Assembly (NCBI GenBank): GCA_025356055.1
Contig: JANXUU010000140.1
Location: forward strand, 40,569 to 104,568
Direction of reading: 5' to 3'
Source of the DNA: Sphingomonas sp.
GTDB taxonomy: Bacteria; Pseudomonadota; Alphaproteobacteria; Sphingomonadales; Sphingomonadaceae
Length of the DNA stretch: 64,000 nucleotides
The notes under the pieces were generated by a model. It did not search any database. It saw nothing but the letters and a program-made list of their open reading frames with translations, and was not told the DNA's origin. How positions within the stretch are numbered: the first letter of the stretch is position 1; every line of letters begins with the position of its first letter. A program made the translations under genes and the position numbers. Of this stretch, positions 1 through 11,592 are shown one piece after another.

Positions 1-1614
1 TGGGAATATCATTCGCGGTTCTGGGGCCTGTCGAACTCGGTTGCGAATGCGCGGCGCGACGCGGTCGTGCTCGGGATCCTGATCGGCGCGGTCATGTTGC
101 TCATATGGAACGGCAGCCTGTTTTTCCACGAACTGAGCTTTGCCGGCGTTTACGGGGACGGGGTCAAGATTATGACCACCGCGTTGACGCTCAACGTCGC
201 GCTGATCCTGTTCGGCTGGCGCCGCTATGCCGATGTCCAGCACGAGAGCGAGCGTCGAGCCGAGAGTGACGCGCGCGCCGCTGTGATGGCTACGACCGAC
301 GCGATGACGGGGCTGCTAAACCGCAAGGGCTTCGCTGATGAAAGCGCGCGCATCGCCAAAAGCGCCGTCTCGTCGGGTGAAAGTTTAACCATGCTCTCGG
401 TGCGGCTCGACCGTTTCAAGTCGGTCAACGATCGTCACGGCCATGACGTTGGCGACGAACTGTTGCGCCGTCTGGCCTCGGAGATCCTCCGACTGGTAAA
501 TCGCGAAACGGCCGTTGCGCGGCTCTCGGGCGATGAGTTTGCGTTGGCATTGGTCCTCCCGCTGAGCGATGCCCCTGCGATCGACACGCTTGCCGAACTG
601 CTGCTGCGGACCATCACTCAGCCCTTCGAACTCGAGGGCAGATATATTCAGCTGGGCGCCTATGTAGGCATCGCACGCTCCGATGGACGGCCGACGGGGG
701 TCGCCAACTTGCTGCGCCGCGCCGACATCGCCCTCGATCAAGCGCGCAGTAGCCGAAGCGCGCGCCCGCTGTGGTTCGATGCCGGGATGGAGAGCGCGCT
801 CATTGCCCAAAGCGAGATCGAGCAGGGCATTCGCTTCGCACTTGAGCATGAACAGTTCGAGCCCTATTTCGAGCCGCAAATCGACCTCGCCAGCGGCCGG
901 CTAATCGGGTTCGAGGCGCTTGCCCGCTGGAATCACTGCCTGTCAGGGCTCATCATGCCTGACCAGTTCATTCCGGTCGCCGAGGAAATTGGCCTCATCG
1001 GCCGCCTGTCCGAACAGGTTATGCGCGCCGCCTTTCGCGCCGCGGTCGGCTGGCATTCGTCGATCAATCTCTCGGTTAACGTCTCGCCCAAAATGCTCAG
1101 TGACGCGTGGCTTGCACAAAAGATTGTCCGCTTGCTGAGCGAGACCGGGCTTCCCGCCAACCGGCTGGTGGTCGAGATAACCGAAAGCTCGCTCTTCGCG
1201 GATATCGACCAGGCGCGGACGATCGTCGATAGCCTCAAGAATCAAGGAATCCGTATCGCACTCGATGATTTCGGCACCGGTTTTTCGTCGCTGTCCTATT
1301 TGCGCTCGCTGCCGTTCGACGTCATCAAGATCGACCGCAGCTTCATCGCCACGCTTCGGCGCGACCGCCAGAGCGCCGCGATCGTCCGCGCCGTGACAAC
1401 TCTTGCCACCGCGCTTGACGTGCCAGTCACGGTCGAGGGGATCGAGGATGCCGATACACTGGAAGCGGTTGTGGCGATGGGCTGTGCGGTCGGCCAGGGC
1501 TGGTATTTCGGCAAGCCGATGACCGCCGACCAGGCCGGCGCAATGGTTCGCGCCAGCGTTGCAGGTGACGTCGTTCTGGCTGCGGCGCCGACCCCGATCG
1601 CGCGCGCGGTCTAG
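1..1614 (+). CDS. GGDEF-EAL (putative diguanylate cyclase/phosphodiesterase), 5' end outside window
   Basis: Reading frame open from base 1 (WEYHSRFWGLSNSVANARRDAV...) into ORF 67..1614; GGDEF-like domain (ATTDAMTGLLNRKGF, RLSGDEFA) then EAL-type domain (FEALARWNH, LDDFGTGFSSLSYLRSLPFDVIKIDRSF). Confidence 0.9.
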   Translation, partial: WEYHSRFWGLSNSVANARRDAVVLGILIGAVMLLIWNGSLFFHELSFAGVYGDGVKIMTTALTLNVALILFGWRRYADVQHESERRAESDARAAVMATTDAMTGLLNRKGFADESARIAKSAVSSGESLTMLSVRLDRFKSVNDRHGHDVGDELLRRLASEILRLVNRETAVARLSGDEFALALVLPLSDAPAIDTLAELLLRTITQPFELEGRYIQLGAYVGIARSDGRPTGVANLLRRADIALDQARSSRSARPLWFDAGMESALIAQSEIEQGIRFALEHEQFEPYFEPQIDLASGRLIGFEALARWNHCLSGLIMPDQFIPVAEEIGLIGRLSEQVMRAAFRAAVGWHSSINLSVNVSPKMLSDAWLAQKIVRLLSETGLPANRLVVEITESSLFADIDQARTIVDSLKNQGIRIALDDFGTGFSSLSYLRSLPFDVIKIDRSFIATLRRDRQSAAIVRAVTTLATALDVPVTVEGIEDADTLEAVVAMGCAVGQGWYFGKPMTADQAGAMVRASVAGDVVLAAAPTPIARAV

Positions 1615-1873
1615 GGCGCCAGCGGGGCGGGACCAAGTTCGAAAGGTTGCGCAAAGTTTACGTTTGATCGATTCAATCGGCGTTCCCACTTCCCCGGCTG
1701 ATCTGGGGCGTTATAGTTCCTCGAGAAAACTGTAGCAAAGCAAGATTGCAGCGGCCGCGACGAGCACCCCCGGAGGCCGTTTTTCGGCGCCCCGCGTCCC
1801 CTATCGGGACGGCGAGAGCGATCAGGCGCGCCCCGGGATTGATGACGTGGTAAAAGCATCGTTAGGTATGCGG

Positions 1874-2050
1874 ATGAATCCGATTCGAGCCGTCATTGCC
1901 TTCGATCCGCGCCAATTCGGGCGGGGCCGACCCTTCCTGCCGGCGCTTGCCGAGCGCGGTAGGCAATCGAGCGCGATTCTCGATGACTTGAAGCTATTCG
2001 CGTCCACATTCTGTGGTGGCTTTCTGTTCGTCGCGCTCTACTTCGCGTGA
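1874..2050 (+). CDS. small protein with C-terminal hydrophobic segment
   Basis: Part of ORF 1847..2050; MNPIRAVIAFDPRQFGRG...LKLFASTFCGGFLFVALYFA, TM-like tail, in an otherwise empty intergenic gap. Confidence 0.5.
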   Translation: MNPIRAVIAFDPRQFGRGRPFLPALAERGRQSSAILDDLKLFASTFCGGFLFVALYFA

Positions 2051-2067
2051 GCAGGGCAGGGCGAGGT

Positions 2068-3369
2068 TTAGTCGCACGCCTTGTGCAACAGCCAGCCGAG
2101 CCAAGCTGCGATAATGCTGGCGACGGCGACGATCAGCAAAGTGTCCGCGACCGTTACGCCCAGTTGCACCGCCGCGGTCAAAACCAGCGTTGCCAGCACC
2201 ATTAGACCTGAATTTACGATGTTGTTCGCCGCGACCGTGCGCGCTGTCTCCGACTTGGCGACAGTGGTCGTCAGGAAAGCGTAGAGCGGAACCACGAACA
2301 TGCCCCCGGCGATTGCGACCCCGAGCAGGTCGAGCACTACCGCCCAACTGTTTGGCATCGCGAGGAACCCATGGAACCCGCGCAACGGTTCGCCCGCGGG
2401 AAGCGGCGGCCAGAACTTCACCCGGCGATAAAGATCTAGCACGAACAGCCCCATTCCAAGCGCCGACGCCGGTGAGTAGCGTGCGGATACACGCCCGCAC
2501 AGCAGCCGGTTGACCGCGACCGACCCCAGCGCCACGCCGATCGAGAAAACCGCCAGGAACAGCGTCGCGACATGCTGATCCGACCCCAGTCCGTTTTTGA
2601 CCAGCGGCGGGAATTGCGCGGCGAGCACCGCCCCCATCGCCCAGAAAAAGCTGATCGCCAGGATCGCGATGAACAGCCGGCGGATATGGAGCGTTGCACT
2701 GACCAGCGCGATCGAGGCGCGAACGATATGCCAGTCCATCGTAAAACTTGGAGCGTGCGGGTCAGGCGGGGCAGGAGGCACCATCCCCCCGACCCAGCGC
2801 CCGACCACCGCGACCATTACCACGGCCACCGCGGCGCGCACTGCGTGAAAGCCGTCGGCGGTCTGATATACCAGCACCCCACCAAGCAATGTCCCGCCAA
2901 GGATTGCGACATATGTCCCGGCCTCGACCAGCCCGGTCCCACCGAGCACTTCGCTGTCTTCGAGATGCTGCGGCAGCACGGCATATTTAATCGGCCCGAA
3001 GAAAGTCGAGTGAACCCCCATCGCGGTCAGCGCGATCAGCAGCAGAACGATATTCTGGAGAAGCAATCCCGCCGCTCCCAACAGCATGATGACGATTTCG
3101 GCCGACTTGACGATGCGGATGATGCGCGCCTTGTCGTTTGAATCCGCGAGCTGCCCGGCGAGCGCGGAGAGCAGGAAGAAGGGCAGGATGAACAGCCCAC
3201 CGGCAATCGCGCTGAACGTCGCTTCCTGCCGCGCATCGCCATAGATACCGTAGATGACAAGCAGGACCATCGATGTGCGGAACAGATTGTCGTTAAACGC
3301 ACCGAGGAACTGAGTCGCGAACAGCGGCAGGAATCTGCGTGACCGGAGCAGGTGGAGACTGTCCTGCAT
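2068..3369 (-). CDS. MFS transporter, LplT-like (lysophospholipid transporter family)
   Basis: MQDSLHLLRSRRFLPLFATQFLGAFNDNLFRTSMVLLVIYGIYG; multiple TM helices; start trimmed from ORF start 3516. Confidence 0.8.
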   Translation of the reverse strand: MQDSLHLLRSRRFLPLFATQFLGAFNDNLFRTSMVLLVIYGIYGDARQEATFSAIAGGLFILPFFLLSALAGQLADSNDKARIIRIVKSAEIVIMLLGAAGLLLQNIVLLLIALTAMGVHSTFFGPIKYAVLPQHLEDSEVLGGTGLVEAGTYVAILGGTLLGGVLVYQTADGFHAVRAAVAVVMVAVVGRWVGGMVPPAPPDPHAPSFTMDWHIVRASIALVSATLHIRRLFIAILAISFFWAMGAVLAAQFPPLVKNGLGSDQHVATLFLAVFSIGVALGSVAVNRLLCGRVSARYSPASALGMGLFVLDLYRRVKFWPPLPAGEPLRGFHGFLAMPNSWAVVLDLLGVAIAGGMFVVPLYAFLTTTVAKSETARTVAANNIVNSGLMVLATLVLTAAVQLGVTVADTLLIVAVASIIAAWLGWLLHKACD

Positions 3370-3499
3370 TTGGCGACCGTGGGAAACCCTCTCATGCAGC
3401 CCATAAAATCCGGGCCACGCCAGCGACATAGCGGCTTGCGCCAGCACCGCAACATCGCGGATTTGAACGCCGCGCCCGCCGCGCCTATCAGCACCGGGC

Positions 3500-4066
3500 A
3501 TGTTCACCCTCCCCAACCTCCTGACCTTGTCGCGGATCTTCGCGGTGCCGATCCTGGTGTTCCTTTTGTGGCGTCCCCTGCCGATCGACTATGCGATTAC
3601 CTTCGCGCTCTACTGCATTGTCGGCCTGACCGATTATTTCGATGGTTACGTTGCGCGCGCGAAGGGGCAGATAAGTCGACTAGGCCAATTTCTCGACCCG
3701 ATCGCCGACAAGATCATGATTGCGGCGGTGCTGATGATGCTGATCTCAAGCCGCAAGGCCAACCCCGATCCAGAGATTTATGGCCTTCACATTATCGCCG
3801 CCCTGATCATCCTGTTGCGCGAGATTATCGTTTCGGGCCTTCGCGAATATCTTGCCACGCTGCAGGTCTCGATGCCCGTCAGCCAACTCGCCAAGTGGAA
3901 AACCACTTTCCAGATCATCGCGTTGGGCGCGCTGATCCTGGGTGGCGCAGTGCCAAGGATGCCATGGGTTCACATTGTCGGCCTCGTCAGCCTTTGGGTT
4001 GCCGCAACGCTGACACTAATCACGGGCTGGGATTATTTGCGGACCGGGATGAAACATTTCGATTGA
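3500..4066 (+). CDS. pgsA: CDP-diacylglycerol--glycerol-3-phosphate 3-phosphatidyltransferase
   Basis: MFTLPNLLTLSRIFAVP; CDP-alcohol phosphatidyltransferase motif (GLTDYFDGYVARAKGQISRLGQFLDPIADK). Confidence 0.92.
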   Translation: MFTLPNLLTLSRIFAVPILVFLLWRPLPIDYAITFALYCIVGLTDYFDGYVARAKGQISRLGQFLDPIADKIMIAAVLMMLISSRKANPDPEIYGLHIIAALIILLREIIVSGLREYLATLQVSMPVSQLAKWKTTFQIIALGALILGGAVPRMPWVHIVGLVSLWVAATLTLITGWDYLRTGMKHFD

Positions 4067-4133
4067 TCGATTTTTACATTCGCGCTGACCAAGTTTAATC
4101 GCTTCCCTCGATACCTGGCCGCGTCTAGTTTAA

Positions 4134-6374
<2,241 letters not shown>

Positions 6375-6379
6375 AACTG

Positions 6380-6421
6380 GCGACCGCGGCGAGCTCGTCT
6401 TATCGAGCGCGCCGCGGTCAC
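6380..6421. terminator. bidirectional hairpin between convergent katG and oxyR
   Basis: gcgaccgcggcgagctcg-tcttat-cgagcgcgccgcggtcac, 18-nt arms with 2 mismatches, between two 3' ends. Confidence 0.7.
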
Positions 6422-6425
6422 TTGA

Positions 6426-7328
6426 TCAGGCGATATCTTGCGCCTCGATCAGCGCGTCTCCGAGCAAGCGGAACTCCGCCGCGCGCGGACTACCTTTGCG
6501 CCATGCCAGCGCGATTCGCCGCGACGACCGGTCGGCATCCAGCCGCCGCGTGACGATTCCGGTGCCATCGAGGATCCCCGCAGACACTGCCATTTGCGGC
6601 ACGAGCGTCAGCCCCAGCCCATTGTCAACCATCTGCACGAGCGTATGGAGCGAGGTGCCGAGCATCCGCGCCTCGGCGCGCAGCTGAGGCCGGTTGCACG
6701 CCGCCAGCGCATGGTCTTTGAGGCAATGTCCGTCCTCGAGTAGCAACAGCCGATGCTCGTCGATCGCGTGCGCCGCAATCGTCGCGGGCGGGTCCTCGCC
6801 AGGCGGAAAAGCGATCAGCAGCTCGTCCTCGAAAAGGTCCATCATCTCGACCTCGCCGCAGGCGTAGGGCGCGGCGAGGAGCACGCAATCAAGCAGCCCG
6901 CGATGAAGCGCATCGCACGCCGCCTGACTCGCCTCCTCGCGCAGGAACAGCTTCAGTTCGGGCCAGCGCGCTCGCAAACGAGGCAAGATCGCGGGCAGCA
7001 GGAACGGAGCGATTGTCGGGATCACGCCCATGCGCAACTCGCCGGTGAGCGGCAGCCCCTCGGCGCGCGCCATGTCGGCGAGTTCCTCGGCCTCGCGCAG
7101 CACGCGCCGCGCCTTCTCGGCAATGCGCTGGCCCAGCGGCGTGAAGCGGACCACCCGCCGCGTTCGCTCGACCAGCGTTACCCCGACCAGCGTCTCCAGT
7201 TCGCGCAAGCTCGCGGACAAGGTCGACTGAGTGATGAAGCAGCTTTCGGCCGCCTTGCCGAAATGGCCATAGTCGCGCAGCGCGACGAGATATTGAAGCT
7301 GCTTGATGGTGGGAAGGTAGACGGTCAT
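6426..7328 (-). CDS. oxyR: LysR-family transcriptional regulator, OxyR-like hydrogen peroxide sensor
   Basis: N-terminal LysR HTH (LPTIKQLQYLVALRDYGHFGKAAESCFITQSTLSASLRELE); LLLLEDGHCLKDHALAAC; convergent with katG. Confidence 0.88.
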   Translation of the reverse strand: MTVYLPTIKQLQYLVALRDYGHFGKAAESCFITQSTLSASLRELETLVGVTLVERTRRVVRFTPLGQRIAEKARRVLREAEELADMARAEGLPLTGELRMGVIPTIAPFLLPAILPRLRARWPELKLFLREEASQAACDALHRGLLDCVLLAAPYACGEVEMMDLFEDELLIAFPPGEDPPATIAAHAIDEHRLLLLEDGHCLKDHALAACNRPQLRAEARMLGTSLHTLVQMVDNGLGLTLVPQMAVSAGILDGTGIVTRRLDADRSSRRIALAWRKGSPRAAEFRLLGDALIEAQDIA

Positions 7329-7413
7329 GGAGGTTTCCGATCAATTTAGCCACTTTAAGCGTCGCAAGCGATAAAAACCAGCGCTTGAAGCCGGCCCGCG
7401 CTCTGACTTTGCA

Positions 7414-8160
7414 TTGGGCGAGGCGCGTCCTACATTGTCTATTCCACTCGAAAGGGACCTAACCTTGGCCTCGCCGTTGATCGACTATCTGGATTCGGTA
7501 AAGGCGCGCGATCCCGCCGCGCGTTCGCGGTGGGAAGTCATGCTCTATCCCGGCGTGTGGGCACTCGCGTTTCACCGCGTCGCCCACTGGCTTTATGGCG
7601 GCAAGCTGTTTTTCCTCGCGCGTCTCGTCAATCACATCGGCCGGGGGCTGACCGCGATCGACATTCACCCCGGCGCGACGATCGGGAAGAATTTCTTCAT
7701 CGACCATGGGTTCACCGTGATCGGCGAGACCGCGACGATTGGCGACAATGTCACCATTTACCAGAACGTCACATTGGGCGGCACCAACCCGTCGAACGGC
7801 GTCAACGGCAAGCGCCACCCGACCTTGCATGACGGAGTCGTGATCGGTTCGGGCGCGCAGGTGCTCGGGCCGATTGAGGTCGGCGCGGGCGCGCGCGTCG
7901 GCGCCAATGCTGTCGTCACCAGGGACGTCGCGCCCCAGACGACCGTCGTCGGCATCCCCGCGCGCCCGGTCGATGCCGACCTGATCCACTACAGCCCGGG
8001 ATTCATCGCCTACGGGACCCCGTGCGGCGAGGATTGCGATCCCCAGCCAGCGTGCTTCGCCGCGTTAGAGCAGGAAGTCTCGGCGATGCGGAAGGAGTTG
8101 GCGGCTCTCCGCGCCGAGATGGCTGCGCCGCTCCCCATCCCCAAGGTGAAAAGCGCTTGA
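7414..8160 (+). CDS. cysE: serine O-acetyltransferase (start uncertain)
   Basis: Left-handed beta-helix hexapeptides; DIHPGATIGKNFFIDHGFTVIGETATIGDNVTIYQNVTLGG. Confidence 0.92.
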   Translation: MGEARPTLSIPLERDLTLASPLIDYLDSVKARDPAARSRWEVMLYPGVWALAFHRVAHWLYGGKLFFLARLVNHIGRGLTAIDIHPGATIGKNFFIDHGFTVIGETATIGDNVTIYQNVTLGGTNPSNGVNGKRHPTLHDGVVIGSGAQVLGPIEVGAGARVGANAVVTRDVAPQTTVVGIPARPVDADLIHYSPGFIAYGTPCGEDCDPQPACFAALEQEVSAMRKELAALRAEMAAPLPIPKVKSA

Positions 8161-8501
8161 GCGTCATCGCGGCGTTCCCCAGTCCACGCGACCGGCAGGC
8201 GGTTACCGCCTTCGACAGGCTAGAACTCCAGCGGATTCTCGACCTCTACGGACGGATGGTCGCCGCTGGGCACTGGCGTGATTATGCAATGTCGTTCGGT
8301 CGCGATGTCGCCAGTTTTGCTGCTTTCCGCAGAGCCGCCGAGCGCCCCGAGATACGCATCGAAAAACGCCCCCAACTGCGCGTGAAACAAGGTGCCTTCG
8401 CCCTTGTCAGCGAACATGGCGCAGTGCTGAAACGCGGTCATGAACTCGCGAGCGTGTTGGCCCCGCTCGAGCGCCGGCTTATGCGGCTGGTTGAAGACTG
8501 A
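8157..8501 (+). CDS. DUF2794-type conserved alphaproteobacterial protein (TTG start)
   Basis: LQRILDLYGRMVAAGHWRDYAMSFGRDVASFAAFRRAAERPEIRIEKRPQLRVKQGAFALV; overlaps cysE stop. Confidence 0.75.
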   Translation: MSVIAAFPSPRDRQAVTAFDRLELQRILDLYGRMVAAGHWRDYAMSFGRDVASFAAFRRAAERPEIRIEKRPQLRVKQGAFALVSEHGAVLKRGHELASVLAPLERRLMRLVED

Positions 8502-8678
8502 CGCGATCCTTCGTCGCGGAAAGATAGCAGGGTCGAAGGCAATGCCATCCGCCATGCGATGAATAATTTCCCTTGGCTACGGCAGCGTATTGGTACGTCA
8601 GTACAGCGCCCTTCCAGCATGAAAACGGCCGACGCAAGCTTTTGCTGCGCCGGCCCTTATCAGGGAGATATCTCTCGA

Positions 8679-8975
8679 TTAGCGATAGTATCGGTGGCAC
8701 CTCGGGCCCAGATTATTCTTCTCGATCGCGCGGCCACCGAGCGCGCCGGCGCCAGCACCGATCAGCGTGCCCGCGGTTCCGCCGACGAGCGCGTGGCCAA
8801 GCAGCCCACCACCAACGGCTCCGACGATCGTGCCGGTGGTGCCACTACGACGGTGGCAATATTGATTGCTGTAGGCATAGCCGCGATAGCGATGACGAGC
8901 ATCAGCGGCGGTCGGCGCAACGAGTGCTGGAAGCGCGACGGCTGCAGCTGCGAGCGCTAGAATGGTCTTGCGCAT
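8679..8975 (-). CDS. exported glycine-zipper (2TM-like) protein
   Basis: Signal peptide MRKTILALAAAAVALPALVAPTAADA; GTIVGAVGGGLLGHALVGGTAGTLIGAGAGALGGRAIE. Confidence 0.8.
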   Translation of the reverse strand: MRKTILALAAAAVALPALVAPTAADARHRYRGYAYSNQYCHRRSGTTGTIVGAVGGGLLGHALVGGTAGTLIGAGAGALGGRAIEKNNLGPRCHRYYR

Positions 8976-9089
8976 GTTAAAATTCCTCTTTCGATAATGT
9001 TATGTACCCAACGCAACAGCCTTGCCATGGGTTGCGTGAACCTGAAACAACAAGCTGTTCAGCTTGACGCGGTCGGCACGGCTTTAAAG

Positions 9090-9114
9090 AACTAATCGGT
9101 AACGGGGACGTTCC
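9090..9114 (-). promoter_or_regulatory. candidate EcfG (general stress sigma) promoter for the 8679..8975 gene
   Basis: Minus strand GGAAC (9114-9110) - N17 - GTT (9092-9090). Confidence 0.4.
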
Positions 9115-9120
9115 GCCGGT

Positions 9121-9750
9121 ATGTGCAATCTCTATACGATGACCGCCACGGTTGACGAGCTTCGACGACTGTTCGGTGGCTTCGAAGGCGACACCGTCAA
9201 TCTTTCGCCTTTCGACGAAATTTACCCTGGCAGGACGGCGCCGATGCTTCGACGCGACCAAGGCGGGGCGCTGCGGCTTGACATGATGACCTGGGGCTTC
9301 CCAGGTCCCGTCGCCGCGAAAGGGCGACCGGTCACCAACGTCCGCAATCTCGACAGTCCATTCTGGCGCTCGGCGCTGGGCAATGTCGATCGGGGCTGCA
9401 TCGTACCCGTCACGCGCTTTTGCGAGTGGAGCGCCAAGGCCGACCCGGCGACGAAGCGCAAGGTCAAGCACTGGTTCGGGATGCACGAGGCGCACGACCC
9501 GTTGTTCGCCTTCGCCGGGCTGTGGCGGCCGGGCGCGAAGGACGGCAGCGACGAGGATGGAAGCAATGGCCCGTTCATGGCCTTCCTGACGTGCGACGCC
9601 AACGCCACCGTTGGCGCGATCCACCCCAAGGCGATGCCCGTCATGCTGCGCCCTGCCGATGCGCTCGGCTGGCTGACCCACGACCGCGACTCGGCTTGCG
9701 CTCTTGCCATTCCTTTTGCCGACGCCGACATGGTTCGCTTGGAACTATGA
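9121..9750 (+). CDS. SRAP/YedK (HMCES) family SOS-response-associated protein
   Basis: MCNLYTM start with Cys2, YPGRTAPMLR, MMTWGFPG, NVRNLDSPFWR, CIVPVTRFCEWS. Confidence 0.93.
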   Translation: MCNLYTMTATVDELRRLFGGFEGDTVNLSPFDEIYPGRTAPMLRRDQGGALRLDMMTWGFPGPVAAKGRPVTNVRNLDSPFWRSALGNVDRGCIVPVTRFCEWSAKADPATKRKVKHWFGMHEAHDPLFAFAGLWRPGAKDGSDEDGSNGPFMAFLTCDANATVGAIHPKAMPVMLRPADALGWLTHDRDSACALAIPFADADMVRLEL

Positions 9751-9761
9751 CAGGAGACGGC

Positions 9762-10091
9762 ATGGCAAAGGCGGATGGCAAGAAGGCCAAGAAGGCGAAA
9801 GGCCCAGACACCAAGCCAAAGGGCGAGAAAAAGGCACGCAAGCCCGGCAGTCGGAGCGGAATGGACGCGCTGGCGAAGCTTGCCGATCACCCGCTGGTGA
9901 CCGACCTCTTGGCAATTGGCGCGATGGCCGCCGTCGCCGCGATCGCCGAACATGGCGTCGCAAAGAAGAACGGGAGCAGCTCCGATGGTTCGCGCAAGGC
10001 GGTCAAGGCTGCCGGGAAAGCAGCGGCGGCGGCGATTGGCCAGCGGTTGATGAAGGAAGTCGGCGGATTTGGTGCAGCGGCGAAGAAATAG
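9762..10091 (+). CDS. small Lys/Ala-rich protein
   Basis: MAKADGKKAKKAKGPDTKPKGEKKARKPG...; within ORF 9420..10091; RBS-like aggagac upstream. Confidence 0.6.
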   Translation: MAKADGKKAKKAKGPDTKPKGEKKARKPGSRSGMDALAKLADHPLVTDLLAIGAMAAVAAIAEHGVAKKNGSSSDGSRKAVKAAGKAAAAAIGQRLMKEVGGFGAAAKK

Positions 10092-10097
10092 CCGACG

Positions 10098-10637
10098 CTA
10101 TTTGCGAAGTAACGTGATTCTGGCCGGGCCGGTATCGCGTTCGACGTCGATTGCCAGATCCTCTGGCGCGACTACGACCTGCTTGCGCTGAGTCTCGATT
10201 GCCAGCCACCCGCCCTCGCCGAGCCACCCCGCGCGACCGACCGAGGCGATCACCGCGACGGAGGCCTTCGGCGAATAAGGCGGGTCCGCAAACACTAGGT
10301 CGAACGCGGGCAGGGGCGGAAGTTTCAGAGCCGACGCCAGCCGCACATCGGCGCGCGCTCCTGCGCCAAGCCTGGCAACATTTGCCTGGATCGTTTTGAC
10401 CGCCGCATTGTCATTTTCGATGAAGGTCACATGCGCTGCGCCCCGTGAAAGCGCCTCGAGTCCGAGTGCCCCGCTCCCAGCGAACAGGTCGGCCACGCGC
10501 AGACCTTCGAGTGATCCCAGCCTGCTCACCAGCATCGAGAATAATGTCTCGCGCGTGCGGTCGGCGGTTGGCCGGGTTGCCTCTCCCGGCGGCGCAATGA
10601 TTGTCCGCCCGCGCCAATCGCCGGCGATGATCCTCAC
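10098..10637 (-). CDS. rsmD: 16S rRNA (guanine(966)-N(2))-methyltransferase (GTG start)
   Basis: VRIIAGDWRGRTIIAPPGEATRPTADRTRETLFSML; FADPPY. Confidence 0.93.
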   Translation of the reverse strand: MRIIAGDWRGRTIIAPPGEATRPTADRTRETLFSMLVSRLGSLEGLRVADLFAGSGALGLEALSRGAAHVTFIENDNAAVKTIQANVARLGAGARADVRLASALKLPPLPAFDLVFADPPYSPKASVAVIASVGRAGWLGEGGWLAIETQRKQVVVAPEDLAIDVERDTGPARITLLRK

Positions 10638-10647
10638 GAAAGGGTTT

Positions 10648-11565
10648 TCATGCCGGCTTGCGCCCGCCACGAAGGCTCTTGCGGAAAATGAACAATTCCT
10701 CGCGCTGCACCTCGGAAACCCCGCCGGCCTCGAGCCCGTCAAGATCGAGCGGGCCGTAGCTTGTCCGGATCAGCCGGCTGACTTGCAAGCCCAAGTGCGC
10801 CAGAACGTTGCGCACTTCGCGGTTCTTGCCCTCGGTCAGGCTCATCTCGATCCAGCAGTTGCGCCCGGTGCGCCGCTCGAGATTGGCATCGATCGAGCCA
10901 TAGCGGATGCCTTCGATTTCGATCCCGTCGGCCAGGTCCTCGAGTTGCTCCTGGGTCACATCGCCGAATGCCCGCGCCCGGTAACTCCGCACGACCCCAG
11001 TCGACGGAAGCTCGAGCTGCCGCTTCAATTCGCCGTCGTTGGTCAGCAGCAATAGCCCCTCAGTCATGAAGTCCAGTCGCCCGACCGGGATCAGGCGCGG
11101 CAGGCCGTCGGGCAATTTGTCATAGATTGTCGGCCGACCTTTGGGGTCGAACTCGGCGGTCAGGCACGACGGGGGTTTGTAGAAGCGGAACAGCCGCGCC
11201 GCCTCGGGCTTGGCGACGGGTTTGCCGTCAACCGTCACTCCAGCGAGATTCTCGATCACCGTCGCGGGGGTCGTCAGGACGTCGCCGTTGATTGCGATGC
11301 GCCCGTCCGCGATCATCCGCTCAATCTCGCGCCGCGACGCGATTCCGGCGCGCGCCAAAAGCTTGGCAATGCGTTGCGGTCCGTCGTCACGTGCTGCGCC
11401 CGGCTTTGGCCCGCGCGGCCCCTGTGGACCGCGCGGCTTTTGCGGCCCCGTTCCGCGCGGCTTTTGCGGCCCCCGCGGCGTTTCGGCTCCGCGCGGCTGG
11501 CCTTTTGCCGAAGTTCGCGGACCGCGTGGCACCGGAGGGCGCGTCGTTCGTTGCGGGCCTGTCAT
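10648..11565 (-). CDS. RluB/RsuA-family pseudouridine synthase with Pro-Arg-Gly-rich N-terminus
   Basis: S4 domain QRIAKLLARAGIASRREIERMIADGRIAING; PVGRLDFMTEGLLLLTNDGEL; ITL-type NREVRNVLAHLGLQVSRLIRTSYGP. Confidence 0.9.
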   Translation of the reverse strand: MTGPQRTTRPPVPRGPRTSAKGQPRGAETPRGPQKPRGTGPQKPRGPQGPRGPKPGAARDDGPQRIAKLLARAGIASRREIERMIADGRIAINGDVLTTPATVIENLAGVTVDGKPVAKPEAARLFRFYKPPSCLTAEFDPKGRPTIYDKLPDGLPRLIPVGRLDFMTEGLLLLTNDGELKRQLELPSTGVVRSYRARAFGDVTQEQLEDLADGIEIEGIRYGSIDANLERRTGRNCWIEMSLTEGKNREVRNVLAHLGLQVSRLIRTSYGPLDLDGLEAGGVSEVQREELFIFRKSLRGGRKPA

Positions 11566-11592
11566 CTTCTCTCCTGGGCGGGAAACTCGTGG

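Noticed and set aside
1615-2067. Possible tRNA or sRNA in intergenic gaps (also 20332-20522, 21837-22282, 32172-32360)
   Set aside because: No cloverleaf, T-loop GTTCGAATC motif with acceptor pairing, or convincing promoter-terminator pair seen by eye.
8559-8980. Plus-strand ORFs over the glycine-zipper gene
   Set aside because: Minus strand has a clear signal peptide and glycine-zipper motif; plus ORFs are Arg/Ser-rich shadows.
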